From JADJXV01 sp046328995 (GTDB taxonomy: Bacteria > Bacteroidota > Ignavibacteria > Kapaibacteriales > UBA961): a DNA stretch of 64,000 nt. The stretch lies in assembly GCA_046328995.1 (NCBI GenBank), contig JAXLVN010000005.1, positions 1 through 64,000 on the forward strand, given 5' to 3'. This document shows positions 1 through 9,474 of this stretch, in pieces; within the stretch, counting starts at the first letter, position 1, and the number at the start of each line of letters is the position of its first letter. Under the pieces are notes generated by a model that ran no database searches, was not told where the DNA came from, and saw only the letters and a list, made by a program, of their open reading frames with translations. A program made the translations under genes and the position numbers.

Positions 1-2
1 TG

Positions 3-866
3 ATCGGTGATACGACCTTCTGGACATTAAAAGGCAATGCAGGAACAAACCCTGCAATCAACTTCCTCGGAACAACGGACGCGAAAGACCTGAACTTCCG
101 CACGAATGACAGCGTGAGATTAACTCTCACGAGCGGTGGTAAAGTGAAAATCAGCGACCTAACTGGCACCGGTAATAAGATCGTCGTGAGCGACAATTCC
201 ACGAACGGAACACTCGGAACACGTACGTTATCGCAACTTGTTGACAGCGCATTTATTAGAACAATCGACAGCGCATTAATCAATGATTCGATCTTTATCG
301 GTGAAATTGATAGTATTGTTCGCTCAATTGGCGATACTACATATTGGGGAGTTAAGGGCAATCTTGGCACCAACCCGGCAGTTAATTTCTTAGGTACGAA
401 AGATGCCCAAGGATTATCGATCCGTACAAATGATACTAATCGTGTTAGAATTGATGTAACAGGAAATGTTGGTATCGGAACTACAACTCCAACTCAAAAA
501 TTAGATGTTGCAGGATCGATTAAATTCTCTGGCGAGCTCAGACCTAATGATTCTGCAGGTACAAATGGTCAAGTATTGATGTCTCAAGGCGCAGGATTAC
601 CGCCGCGCTGGGTAGATGCAAATGAAGTAGTTAAGCAGGTATCGGGTTCTGTACCGATCCCACAGGATTCGACATCCATGATTATCAACGATACGCATGT
701 TACTGCAAACTCGCGGATTATCGTAACAATAGAAGACCCAGATGAAGCAGGATTCGTAGCAGTTATGACGTCAACAAAGGTTGTAGGCGTGAGCTTCAAA
801 GTCATCTTCTCCGGTCCGATGCCATCTGCAAATGCAAAACTGAACTATATTATAATTAATCCATAA
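3..866 (+). CDS. Tail-fibre-like repetitive surface protein, C-terminal part (5' end outside window)
   Basis: The reading frame is open from the first bases of the window to a TAA at 864-866, so the start lies upstream. The visible ~287 residues are low-complexity, rich in Gly, Thr, Asn, Ser and Asp. They contain two copies of a W.lKGN.GTnPaiNFLGT.DA..L..RtN module and a GNVGIGTttPtqkLDVaG module. Such modules are typical of Bacteroidota surface proteins that resemble phage tail fibres. The same modules recur in the next two genes, so these are paralogous pieces. The last ~75 residues (IPQDSTSMIIND onward) look like a separate beta-rich end domain that I do not recognise. There is no T9SS sorting domain. 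Its role is probably extracellular/adhesive, by inference only. Confidence 0.75.
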   Translation: MGDTTFWTLKGNAGTNPAINFLGTTDAKDLNFRTNDSVRLTLTSGGKVKISDLTGTGNKIVVSDNSTNGTLGTRTLSQLVDSAFIRTIDSALINDSIFIGEIDSIVRSIGDTTYWGVKGNLGTNPAVNFLGTKDAQGLSIRTNDTNRVRIDVTGNVGIGTTTPTQKLDVAGSIKFSGELRPNDSAGTNGQVLMSQGAGLPPRWVDANEVVKQVSGSVPIPQDSTSMIINDTHVTANSRIIVTIEDPDEAGFVAVMTSTKVVGVSFKVIFSGPMPSANAKLNYIIINP

Positions 867-879
867 TGATAGATAATTT

Positions 880-913
880 CATGGCTGCTTTTCCGTACAG
901 ACAGGCAGCCATG
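880..913 (+). terminator. Stem-loop after the first gene
   Basis: A perfect 9-bp inverted repeat (CATGGCTGC / GCAGCCATG) around a 16-nt loop begins 13 bases after the stop codon. No T-run follows, so it may be a weak or factor-dependent terminator, or an mRNA 3'-end structure. The rest of 867-1007 shows only AT-rich sequence before the next start. Confidence 0.35.
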
Positions 914-1007
914 AGAATTCGATGGTGAATCGACTTTAATCTGATAATTTCCCAATACATATTATACTTTGATTATGTTTTCTCTACATTGCAAAACGAG
1001 TGGTACT

Positions 1008-4000
1008 ATGGCAACTTCCCGAATACTCTCCATTGCCCTAATGACGATGGTACTTACTGTTACCAGTGCATTTGCTCAGAACCGTGATATCCGTGCTCAG
1101 CGATTAATTATCGATGATAATGCCGGCCATACGATCAAGATGCAGACTGCAACGGTTGGCCTCAGCTCATATACACTGACATGGCCATTAACCGCAGGCA
1201 CGAATAATTATGCACTTGTGACCAATGGCCCGGGTGGTGTCTTGTCATGGAAATCGATTCAAAGTCTTAGTAATAGCTGGGGTTTAAATGGAAATACGTT
1301 GTTAGGACCAGAAGTACTGGGCAGCCTTAATAATTTCCCACTAGTTTTGGTAACTGATAGCGTGGAGCGTATGCGGATAACCTCCACAGGAAATGTCGGC
1401 ATTGGAACAGCGTTACCCGTTGAAAAACTTCAGGTTTCAGGGAATTTATTAATTGACAGTGGTCGTCAAGCACAATTTCAAACCCCTGCTGGAGATTATG
1501 TGACAACATTCAACGCAGGTGCCCAAATAGGTAATATTAATTATACTTTACCATTGACTTCACCAGATGTTGATGGGTATATCTTAAGCAGTACGTCTGG
1601 TGGAGTAATGAGTTGGATTAGCCCAACATCGACTTATAAATATGAGAATGGTCTTACTCTAACATTTGACACGGTACGATTGGGTGGTTCTTTGACCAAG
1701 AATACATCTATTCCTTTTGGCACTTACAATCTTACGCTAAGTTCGGTAGGGGATGCTGGCAATCTGATTATTGGTAAATTTACTACTTCAGGAATCGTAA
1801 AAAATAATGCAAGCGGCGTGTTATCCAGTGGTAAAGTAAATCTCAATGATACCACAGAAGTAGCCGGCACACTTGGTATTACTAATGGCGGTACCGGAAA
1901 TAATCTCACAGGGTCAGCAGGGCAGGTGATATATTTTGATGGTACAAAATATGAATATACCTCTACAGGTACAGCCGGTCAGGTACTGCAATCAAATGGA
2001 GCGTTACAACCAACATGGACCAGTATCAGTAGTTTGGTAAAAGCCAATAACGGTGTGTCGATGTCTGTTGATACTGTTCAGCTAGGCGGTACATTACTCA
2101 AAAACACCAGCATTCCATTTGGAAGCAATGACTTGACATTGAGCAGTCCCGGCAATACAGGTAATATTATTATCGGAAAATTCACAACATCAGGTATAGT
2201 CAAAAATAATGCAAGTGGCGTTTTATCAAGCGGTAAAATTAACTTAAATGATACGAATGAAGTCACAGGAACACTTGGTGTAACGAATGGTGGTACCGGA
2301 AATAATACAGTAGGTTCAGCCGGTCAGGTAATTTACTTTGATGGTACAAAATATACCTACACATCGACCGGAACCTCTGGTCAAATATTAAAATCGAATG
2401 GATCAGGCGCTCCAACGTGGGTAAATCCCCAAGCGACATTGACCTATAACAATGGCCTGACAGTAACCAACGACACACTTCAGCTTGGCGGCGCACTTAT
2501 AAAAAATACATCTATTCCGTTTGGAAGCAATGACTTGACATTAAGCAGTGCAGGCAACACAGGTAATATTATTATCGGAAAATTCACAACATCAGGTATA
2601 GTCAAAAATAATGCAAGTGGCGTTTTATCAAGCGGTAAAATTAACTTAAATGATACCAATGAAGTCACAGGAACACTTGGTGTAACGAATGGTGGTACCG
2701 GAAATAATACAGTAGGTTCAGCCGGTCAGGTAATTTACTTTGATGGTACAAAATATACCTACACATCGACCGGAACCTCCGGTCAAATATTAAAATCGAA
2801 TGGATCAGGCGCTCCAACATGGGTAAATCCCCAAGCGACATTGACCTATAATAATGGTCTGACGGTAACCAACGACACACTTCAGCTTGGCGGCGCACTT
2901 ATAAAAAATACATCTATTCCATTTGGAAGCAATGACTTGACATTGAGCAGTGCAGGGAACACTGGTAATATTATTATCGGTAAATTCACGAGCGCCGGTA
3001 TCGTAAAGAATAATGCAAGTGGTGTATTAACAAGTGGTCAAGTAAATTTAGCAAGCGCGAGTGATGTGACCGGTACGCTTGGTATTACCAATGGTGGAAC
3101 AGGGAACACGGTTATTGGAGCCGCCGGAACGGTAGCTTATTCTGATGGCACAAAATATACGTTTACAACTGCTGGAAGTACCGGTGATATCTTACAATTA
3201 AGCGGTTCAACTCCCACTTGGACAAGTGTCAGCTCAATCGTAAAAGCCAACAACGGTCTATCCATGTCAGCAGACACTGTTCAGCTTGGTGGTGCATTAA
3301 CCAAAAACACCAGCATTCCATTTGGAAGCAATAATTTAACATTAAGCAGTGCAGGCAACACAGGTAATATTATTATCGGTAAATTCACAACATCGGGTAT
3401 AGTCAAAAATAATGCAAGTGGCGTTTTATCAAGCGGTAAAATTAACTTAAATGACACAACAGAAGTAACCGGAACCCTAGGCGTAACCAACGGAGGAACA
3501 GGAAATAATACAGTAGGTTCAGCCGGTCAGGTAATTTACTTTGATGGTACAAAATATACCTACACATCGACCGGAACCTCTGGTCAAATATTAAAATCGA
3601 ATGGCTCAGGCGCTCCAACGTGGGTAAATCCCCAAGCGACATTGACCTATAATAATGGTCTGACGGTAACCAACGACACGCTTCAGCTTGGCGGCACACT
3701 TATAAAAAATACATCTATTCCATTTGGAAGCAATGACTTGACATTGAGCAGTGCAGGCAACACAGGTAATATTATTATCGGTAAATTCACGAGCGCCGGT
3801 ATCGTAAAGAATAATGCAAGTGGTGTATTAACAAGTGGTCAGGTAAATTTAGCAAGCGCGAGTGATGTGACCGGTACGCTTGGTATTACCAATGGTGGAA
3901 CAGGGAATACGGTTATTGGAGCCGCCGGAACGGTAGCTTATTCTGATGGCACAAAATATACGTTTACAACTGCTGGAAGTACCGGTGATATCTTACAATT

Positions 4001-7000
4001 AAGCGGTTCAACTCCCACTTGGACAAGTGTCAGCTCAATCGTAAAAGCCAACAACGGTCTATCCATGTCAGCAGACACTGTTCAGCTTGGTGGTGCATTA
4101 ACCAAAAACACCAGCATTCCATTTGGAAGCAATAATTTAACATTAAGCAGTGCAGGCAACACAGGTAATATTATTATCGGTAAATTCACAACATCGGGTA
4201 TAGTCAAAAATAATGCAAGTGGCGTTTTATCAAGCGGTAAAATTAACTTAAATGACACAACAGAAGTAACCGGAACCCTAGGCGTAACCAACGGAGGAAC
4301 AGGAAATAATACAGTAGGTTCAGCCGGTCAGGTAATTTACTTTGATGGTACAAAATATACCTACACATCGACCGGAACATCGGGACAGGTTTTAAAATCG
4401 AATGGCTCGGGCGCTCCAACATGGGTAAATCCCCAAGCGACATTGACCTATAATAATGGTCTGACGGTAACCAACGACACACTTCAGCTTGGCGGCGCAC
4501 TTATAAAAAATACATCTATTCCATTTGGAAGCAATGACTTGACATTGAGTAGTGCAGGAAACACTGGTAATATTATTATCGGTAAATTCACGAGCGCCGG
4601 TATTGTAAAGAACAATGCAAGCGGAGTATTATCAAGTGGTCAGGTAAATTTAGCAAGTGCAAGTGAAGTGACGGGTACACTTGGTGTAACCAATGGTGGA
4701 ACAGGGAATACATCCGTCGGCTTAGCCGGAACCGTAGCGTACTCAGACGGCACCAAATATACCTTCAATCCAGCCGGTACATCAGGTCAAATCCTACAAC
4801 TCACTGGCGGCGTACCAACATGGACAAGCGTGAGCGCAATCGTTAAAGCAAACAATGGCTTGAGTTTATCAGCCGATACAGTACAATTAGGCGGAACCTT
4901 AACGAAAGCCACGACGATCCCATTTGGAAGCAATGACTTGACATTGAGCAGTGCGGGAAACACTGGTAATATTATTATCGGTAAATTCACGAGCGCCGGT
5001 ATTGTAAAGAACAATGCAAGCGGAGTATTATCAAGTGGTCAGGTAAATTTAGCAAGTGCGAGTGAAGTGACGGGTACACTTGGTGTAACCAATGGTGGAA
5101 CAGGGAATACAACTGTCGGTGTAGCCGGAACGGTAGCGTACTCAGACGGCACCAAATATACCTTCAATCCAGCCGGTACATCAGGTCAAATCCTACAACT
5201 CACAGGCGGCGTACCAACATGGACAAGCGTGAGCGCAATCGTTAAAGCAAACAATGGCTTGAGTTTATCAGCCGATACAGTACAATTAGGCGGAACCTTA
5301 ACGAAAGCTACGACGATCCCATTTGGAAGCAATGACTTGACATTGAGCAGTGCAGGGAACACTGGTAATATTATTATCGGTAAATTCACGAGCGCCGGTA
5401 TTGTAAAGAACAATGCAAGCGGAGTATTATCAAGCGGTCAGGTAAATTTAGCAAGTGCGAGTGAAGTGACGGGTACATTAGGCATTACCAATGGTGGAAC
5501 GAATAATACAACAGCCGGTACAGCCGGTCAGGTTGTCTATTATGATGGTACAAAGTATAACTATTCCACGACCGGTACATCAGGTCAATTACTCCAATCA
5601 AACGGCGCAGGACAGCCGACTTGGGTGAGCGTCAGCAATATTGTGAAAGCCAATAATGGTTTGTCATTATCAACGGATACTGTTCAGCTTGGCGGTACAT
5701 TAACCAAAAACACCAGCATCCCATTTGGAAGCAATGACTTGACATTGAGCAGTGCGGGAAACACGGGTAATATTATCATCGGTAAATTCACAAGCGCCGG
5801 TATTGTTAAAAACAATGCAAGCGGAGTATTATCAAGTGGTCAGGTAAATTTAGCAAGTGCGAGTGAAGTGACGGGTACATTAGGCATTACCAATGGTGGA
5901 ACGAATAATACAACAGCCGGTTCAGCCGGTCAGGTTGTCTATTATGATGGTACAAAGTATAACTATTCCACGACCGGTACATCAGGTCAATTACTCCAAT
6001 CAAACGGCGCAGGACAGCCGACCTGGGTGAGTGTCAGCAATATTGTGAAAGCAAATAATGGTTTGTCATTATCAACGGATACTGTTCAGCTTGGCGGTAC
6101 ATTAACCAAAAACACCAGCATCCCATTTGGAAGCAATGACTTGACATTGAGCAGTGCGGGAAACACTGGTAATATTATTATCGGTAAATTCACGAGCGCC
6201 GGTATCGTAAAGAATAATGCAAGCGGAGTATTATCAAGCGGTCAGGTAAATTTAGCAAGTGCGAGTGAAGTGACGGGTACATTAGGCATTACCAATGGTG
6301 GAACGAATAATACAACAGCCGGTACAGCCGGTCAGGTTGTCTATTATGATGGTACAAAGTATAACTATTCCACGACCGGTACATCAGGTCAATTACTCCA
6401 ATCAAACGGCGCAGGACAGCCGACTTGGGTGAGTGTCAGCAATATTGTGAAAGCAAATAACGGTGTTTCTTTATCAACCGATACGGTGCAACTTGGTGGT
6501 GCATTAACAAAAGCAACAACGATTACCGGTGGTGCATTTGATCTTAGTTTCCAAAAGAGTGGAACGGGTAATGTTAATTTGACAAACAGTAACAACACAG
6601 CAAATCAGTTGCGTTTTTATGAACCAAGCTCAAGCGGTTCAAATTTTACAGCATTTCAAGCACCTGCACAGGCAGGCGATGTTACCTACACTTTACCCAA
6701 TGCTGATGGTTCAGCCGGTCAAATATTAAGTACTAATGGAAGTGGAGTGTTAAGTTGGGCTAGTGCAGGACTTACGGGGTCGGGGGTCGCGACTCGGGTA
6801 GCATTCTGGAGCGGTACATCTTCACTATCTTCGAATGCAAATCTGTATTGGGATAATACGAATAGTCGGTTAGGTGTAGGTACATCTACTCCTGGAAATT
6901 CAATAACAACCACAGGAAATATTGAGCTTACGACATCTGCTACCTCAAAAGTAATTGGCAGCAACGGAAATTTGACATTTGAGCAGACTGGAGATACGTA

Positions 7001-9377
7001 TGGTACAACACGTCTCAGCATTCAAAACCGCAACGGTGTTAACGGAGCGATGTTTGAACAGGCCGGTACGGTAGATTTGGTAGATTTCGTATTCAAAGGC
7101 CTTGCAAATCAACGTAATATAAGATTTGAAAATCGACCTGCAAGTAGCTTTGTGGCAAATCCTGAATTCCAAATTGGTCCTGCTGCCGGTCCTACACTTG
7201 TGGTGGCTGATAATGCATCAGCTTTCAGAAATGGCACGCTTGTTGTCGGTAAATCTTTGATTACTTCTGGTCTTACTCTCGAAGCAACTGGAAACATTGG
7301 TCTTTCCAATTCCGGTTCAGCGAGTGAGTTACGCTTATTTGAGCCAAGTGCGAGTGGTTCTAATTTCTCGGCATTCAAGGCACAAGCACAGACAGCTGAT
7401 TTGAAATATGTAATGCCGGCAACTGGTGGAACAGCGAATCAGGTGTTAACAATACTGAGCAAAACAGGAGCATCGGCTACAGACACAACTTTGACGTTAG
7501 GATGGACGAGCTTGAGCGCAGGTGGTACAGACTGGTCGCTCACAGGCAATGCAGGCACGAGTCCGGCAACTAATTTCTTAGGTACAACGGATGCGCAAGA
7601 TTTGGAACTACGTGTAAACGGTTCACCTTTATCGGCGACTTCCAGAAGAATTCGATTATACACAACCGGCGGTTTGCAACGATTTGACGGCACCACAACA
7701 CCTACTTCTCCCGGCAGCGGTTCGGTTGATTGGCAATCGAGTCGTTCTACTCCTGCATCACAAGTCGCTTCCGGTACAAACAGTGTCATTGGCGGTGGAT
7801 CAAATAATACTTCCAGCAATACAAATTCAACGATTGCCGGTGGTACAACGAATACAGCGAGCGGAATCACATCAACCGTTGGCGGTGGTACAACCAATAC
7901 AGCAAGTAATCAAAATGCTACCGTTGCCGGTGGAAGCGGTAATACGGCAAGTGGTATTGGATCGACTATATCTGGTGGAGTTTCTAATACAGCAAGTAAT
8001 CAAAATACGACCATATCTGGTGGAACATCGAATACAGCAAGTGGAATTACTGCTACCATCGGTGGCGGTACAACGAATACTGCAAATAATCAAAATACTA
8101 CTATTGGTGGCGGTAGTGGAAATACAGCAAGTGGTATTGGATCGACAGTCGGCGGCGGGGTAAATAATACTGCAACAGGATCCAATTCGGTAATCCCGGG
8201 TGGTAACGGGCTGACAGTCGGAGGCAATAGTATCGGCTTTAGCGGCTCGACATCATCTGCAAATGCAAGCTCAATTGGTAATAATTTAGCCTATTTTGGC
8301 GATGTAAATGTAATCGTTGGTAATATAGATAATGCTGCAAGGGAATTAAGATTTTATGAAGCAAATGCTTCTACGACCTATGCAGGTGCAAATTATACTT
8401 CTTTTAAAGCAGGGACACAAGCAGCGGACTTAATCTATACATTACCGACAACTGCTCCGACAGCAGGGCAAGTATTGACCTCGTCGGGTGGTGGAACTAG
8501 TACATTGAGCTGGAGTTCTGTAGGTGCAGCGACAGTGACTGCTGCAAATAATGGATTGCTTTTAAGCGGAACGACTGTTCAATTAGGCGGTACATTAATT
8601 CGCAATACTATTGATACACTTGGTAATTTCAATATGGATTTCTTCAAAACGGGTACAGGAAATCTAAGATTGACAAATAATGGTACTGCAAATCAATTAC
8701 AATTATTAGAGCCAAGTGCAAGTGGTACAAATTTCTCTGCATTTTTATCACAAGCACAAACCTCGGACTTGAAATATGTGATGCCGGCTACAGGTGGAAC
8801 AGCCAATCAGGTATTAACAATAGTTAGTAAATCAGGCGCTGCTGCAAATGATACAACACTTACACTTGGCTGGGCAAATGCGACTGCAGGAGGTACTAAT
8901 TGGGATTTATTAGGAAATGCAACAACGGACTCTACAATTAATTTCCTGGGTACAACCGATGCAAAACCAATGGTAGTAAAAACAAATAACACTGAACGGA
9001 TTCGCGTACTTGCTTCCGGTAACGTAGGTGTTGGGACTGCTACCCCTGCAGTCCAACTGGACGTCAATGGTGGTATTGCAGCTCGACCTTCGACACAAAC
9101 TATTACTACCAATACGGCAATTACAGTAGGGAATCGTACGTACATACGGTTAACCAACACGACAGGCACAAACTGGACAATTACCTTGAGCAATGGCTTG
9201 CAGGATGGTCAGTTGTTAATATTACAATTTAATTATACCGGCGCAGGCATGCTTCTGCTGAATGATTCAGGTAATCTCAATCTCAGCGGTAACTTCCAGC
9301 CTGCATTCACACAGTCTTCGATTACACTGATTTGGGATGGTACAAGTTGGGTCGAAACAGCACGATCGCTGAACTAA
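1008..9377 (+). CDS. Giant repetitive exported protein (2,789 aa), tail-fibre/adhesin-like
   Basis: I place the start at ATG 1008 rather than upstream in-frame codons because MATSRILSIALMTMVLT...SAFAQ then forms a clean signal peptide at the N-terminus. Residues ~30-200 hold a YTLTWPL..GTNNYALVTNG module and a GNVGIGTalPvEKLqVSG module. Residues ~215-1,840 are twelve tandem repeats of 133 or 134 residues. After these come more tail-fibre-like modules, then a YadA-head-like block of GGg.tNTASg repeats (~2,260-2,400). A final domain has the pattern TNTAITVGNRTYIRL...ITLIWDGTSWVE. The whole chain is rich in Gly, Thr, Ser, Asn and predicted beta. No T9SS sorting domain, autotransporter barrel or membrane segment is visible, so how it is held at the surface is unclear. 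Probably a filamentous surface adhesin or sheath protein, by inference. Confidence 0.85.
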   Translation: MATSRILSIALMTMVLTVTSAFAQNRDIRAQRLIIDDNAGHTIKMQTATVGLSSYTLTWPLTAGTNNYALVTNGPGGVLSWKSIQSLSNSWGLNGNTLLGPEVLGSLNNFPLVLVTDSVERMRITSTGNVGIGTALPVEKLQVSGNLLIDSGRQAQFQTPAGDYVTTFNAGAQIGNINYTLPLTSPDVDGYILSSTSGGVMSWISPTSTYKYENGLTLTFDTVRLGGSLTKNTSIPFGTYNLTLSSVGDAGNLIIGKFTTSGIVKNNASGVLSSGKVNLNDTTEVAGTLGITNGGTGNNLTGSAGQVIYFDGTKYEYTSTGTAGQVLQSNGALQPTWTSISSLVKANNGVSMSVDTVQLGGTLLKNTSIPFGSNDLTLSSPGNTGNIIIGKFTTSGIVKNNASGVLSSGKINLNDTNEVTGTLGVTNGGTGNNTVGSAGQVIYFDGTKYTYTSTGTSGQILKSNGSGAPTWVNPQATLTYNNGLTVTNDTLQLGGALIKNTSIPFGSNDLTLSSAGNTGNIIIGKFTTSGIVKNNASGVLSSGKINLNDTNEVTGTLGVTNGGTGNNTVGSAGQVIYFDGTKYTYTSTGTSGQILKSNGSGAPTWVNPQATLTYNNGLTVTNDTLQLGGALIKNTSIPFGSNDLTLSSAGNTGNIIIGKFTSAGIVKNNASGVLTSGQVNLASASDVTGTLGITNGGTGNTVIGAAGTVAYSDGTKYTFTTAGSTGDILQLSGSTPTWTSVSSIVKANNGLSMSADTVQLGGALTKNTSIPFGSNNLTLSSAGNTGNIIIGKFTTSGIVKNNASGVLSSGKINLNDTTEVTGTLGVTNGGTGNNTVGSAGQVIYFDGTKYTYTSTGTSGQILKSNGSGAPTWVNPQATLTYNNGLTVTNDTLQLGGTLIKNTSIPFGSNDLTLSSAGNTGNIIIGKFTSAGIVKNNASGVLTSGQVNLASASDVTGTLGITNGGTGNTVIGAAGTVAYSDGTKYTFTTAGSTGDILQLSGSTPTWTSVSSIVKANNGLSMSADTVQLGGALTKNTSIPFGSNNLTLSSAGNTGNIIIGKFTTSGIVKNNASGVLSSGKINLNDTTEVTGTLGVTNGGTGNNTVGSAGQVIYFDGTKYTYTSTGTSGQVLKSNGSGAPTWVNPQATLTYNNGLTVTNDTLQLGGALIKNTSIPFGSNDLTLSSAGNTGNIIIGKFTSAGIVKNNASGVLSSGQVNLASASEVTGTLGVTNGGTGNTSVGLAGTVAYSDGTKYTFNPAGTSGQILQLTGGVPTWTSVSAIVKANNGLSLSADTVQLGGTLTKATTIPFGSNDLTLSSAGNTGNIIIGKFTSAGIVKNNASGVLSSGQVNLASASEVTGTLGVTNGGTGNTTVGVAGTVAYSDGTKYTFNPAGTSGQILQLTGGVPTWTSVSAIVKANNGLSLSADTVQLGGTLTKATTIPFGSNDLTLSSAGNTGNIIIGKFTSAGIVKNNASGVLSSGQVNLASASEVTGTLGITNGGTNNTTAGTAGQVVYYDGTKYNYSTTGTSGQLLQSNGAGQPTWVSVSNIVKANNGLSLSTDTVQLGGTLTKNTSIPFGSNDLTLSSAGNTGNIIIGKFTSAGIVKNNASGVLSSGQVNLASASEVTGTLGITNGGTNNTTAGSAGQVVYYDGTKYNYSTTGTSGQLLQSNGAGQPTWVSVSNIVKANNGLSLSTDTVQLGGTLTKNTSIPFGSNDLTLSSAGNTGNIIIGKFTSAGIVKNNASGVLSSGQVNLASASEVTGTLGITNGGTNNTTAGTAGQVVYYDGTKYNYSTTGTSGQLLQSNGAGQPTWVSVSNIVKANNGVSLSTDTVQLGGALTKATTITGGAFDLSFQKSGTGNVNLTNSNNTANQLRFYEPSSSGSNFTAFQAPAQAGDVTYTLPNADGSAGQILSTNGSGVLSWASAGLTGSGVATRVAFWSGTSSLSSNANLYWDNTNSRLGVGTSTPGNSITTTGNIELTTSATSKVIGSNGNLTFEQTGDTYGTTRLSIQNRNGVNGAMFEQAGTVDLVDFVFKGLANQRNIRFENRPASSFVANPEFQIGPAAGPTLVVADNASAFRNGTLVVGKSLITSGLTLEATGNIGLSNSGSASELRLFEPSASGSNFSAFKAQAQTADLKYVMPATGGTANQVLTILSKTGASATDTTLTLGWTSLSAGGTDWSLTGNAGTSPATNFLGTTDAQDLELRVNGSPLSATSRRIRLYTTGGLQRFDGTTTPTSPGSGSVDWQSSRSTPASQVASGTNSVIGGGSNNTSSNTNSTIAGGTTNTASGITSTVGGGTTNTASNQNATVAGGSGNTASGIGSTISGGVSNTASNQNTTISGGTSNTASGITATIGGGTTNTANNQNTTIGGGSGNTASGIGSTVGGGVNNTATGSNSVIPGGNGLTVGGNSIGFSGSTSSANASSIGNNLAYFGDVNVIVGNIDNAARELRFYEANASTTYAGANYTSFKAGTQAADLIYTLPTTAPTAGQVLTSSGGGTSTLSWSSVGAATVTAANNGLLLSGTTVQLGGTLIRNTIDTLGNFNMDFFKTGTGNLRLTNNGTANQLQLLEPSASGTNFSAFLSQAQTSDLKYVMPATGGTANQVLTIVSKSGAAANDTTLTLGWANATAGGTNWDLLGNATTDSTINFLGTTDAKPMVVKTNNTERIRVLASGNVGVGTATPAVQLDVNGGIAARPSTQTITTNTAITVGNRTYIRLTNTTGTNWTITLSNGLQDGQLLILQFNYTGAGMLLLNDSGNLNLSGNFQPAFTQSSITLIWDGTSWVETARSLN
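1648..6505 (+). repeat. Twelve tandem ~400-bp coding repeats
   Basis: The marker [CT]C[ACT]TTTGG recurs at about 1713, 2115, 2517, 2919, 3318, 3720, 4119, 4521, 4920, 5319, 5721 and 6123. Every spacing is exactly 399 or 402 bp (133 or 134 codons), so the frame is always kept. Units fall into sub-types (YFDGTKYTYTSTGTSG, YSDGTKYTFTTAGSTG, YSDGTKYTFNPAGTSG, YYDGTKYNYSTTGTSG). Blocks of two units are duplicated with an 801-bp period around 2.9-4.5 kb. The last three units are almost identical. This indicates recent stepwise duplication. Confidence 0.95.
7780..8212 (+). repeat. YadA-head-like GG..NTAS repeats (coding)
   Basis: About ten short units of ~13-14 residues follow the pattern (I/V)(G/A/S)GG(T/S)(T/S/G)NTAS(G/N), within residues ~2,258-2,401 of the giant protein. 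The spacing and the Gly-Gly/Asn-Thr-Ala pattern resemble the left-handed parallel beta-roll of YadA/Hep-Hag trimeric adhesin heads. A shorter version with the same ending (IPGG.NL..GD.S.GFS) occurs in the next gene. Confidence 0.7.
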
Positions 9378-9474
9378 TGATTATTTGGTAAATAGTAGGA
9401 AAATTAGTATATTAATACTTTAATTGTTGATTAGGATACATTATCTGGTGTTATTTTATTTTTTGGAGAAATCT

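Noticed and set aside
2078..5413. A ladder of similar 60-85 codon open frames on the - strand within the giant repeat gene.
   Set aside because: They recur with the 400-bp period and lie opposite the long + strand frame; they are shadows of the coding repeat.
1648..6505. Regular spacing of near-identical repeats suggesting a CRISPR-like array.
   Set aside because: The period is ~400 bp, both 'repeat' and 'spacer' are coding and similar, and no cas genes are present.
7684..8163. A 159-codon + strand frame inside the GG..NTAS region.
   Set aside because: Overlaps the giant gene in another frame, is low-complexity (RIQQV, LLLPV) and has no start context; a composition artefact.
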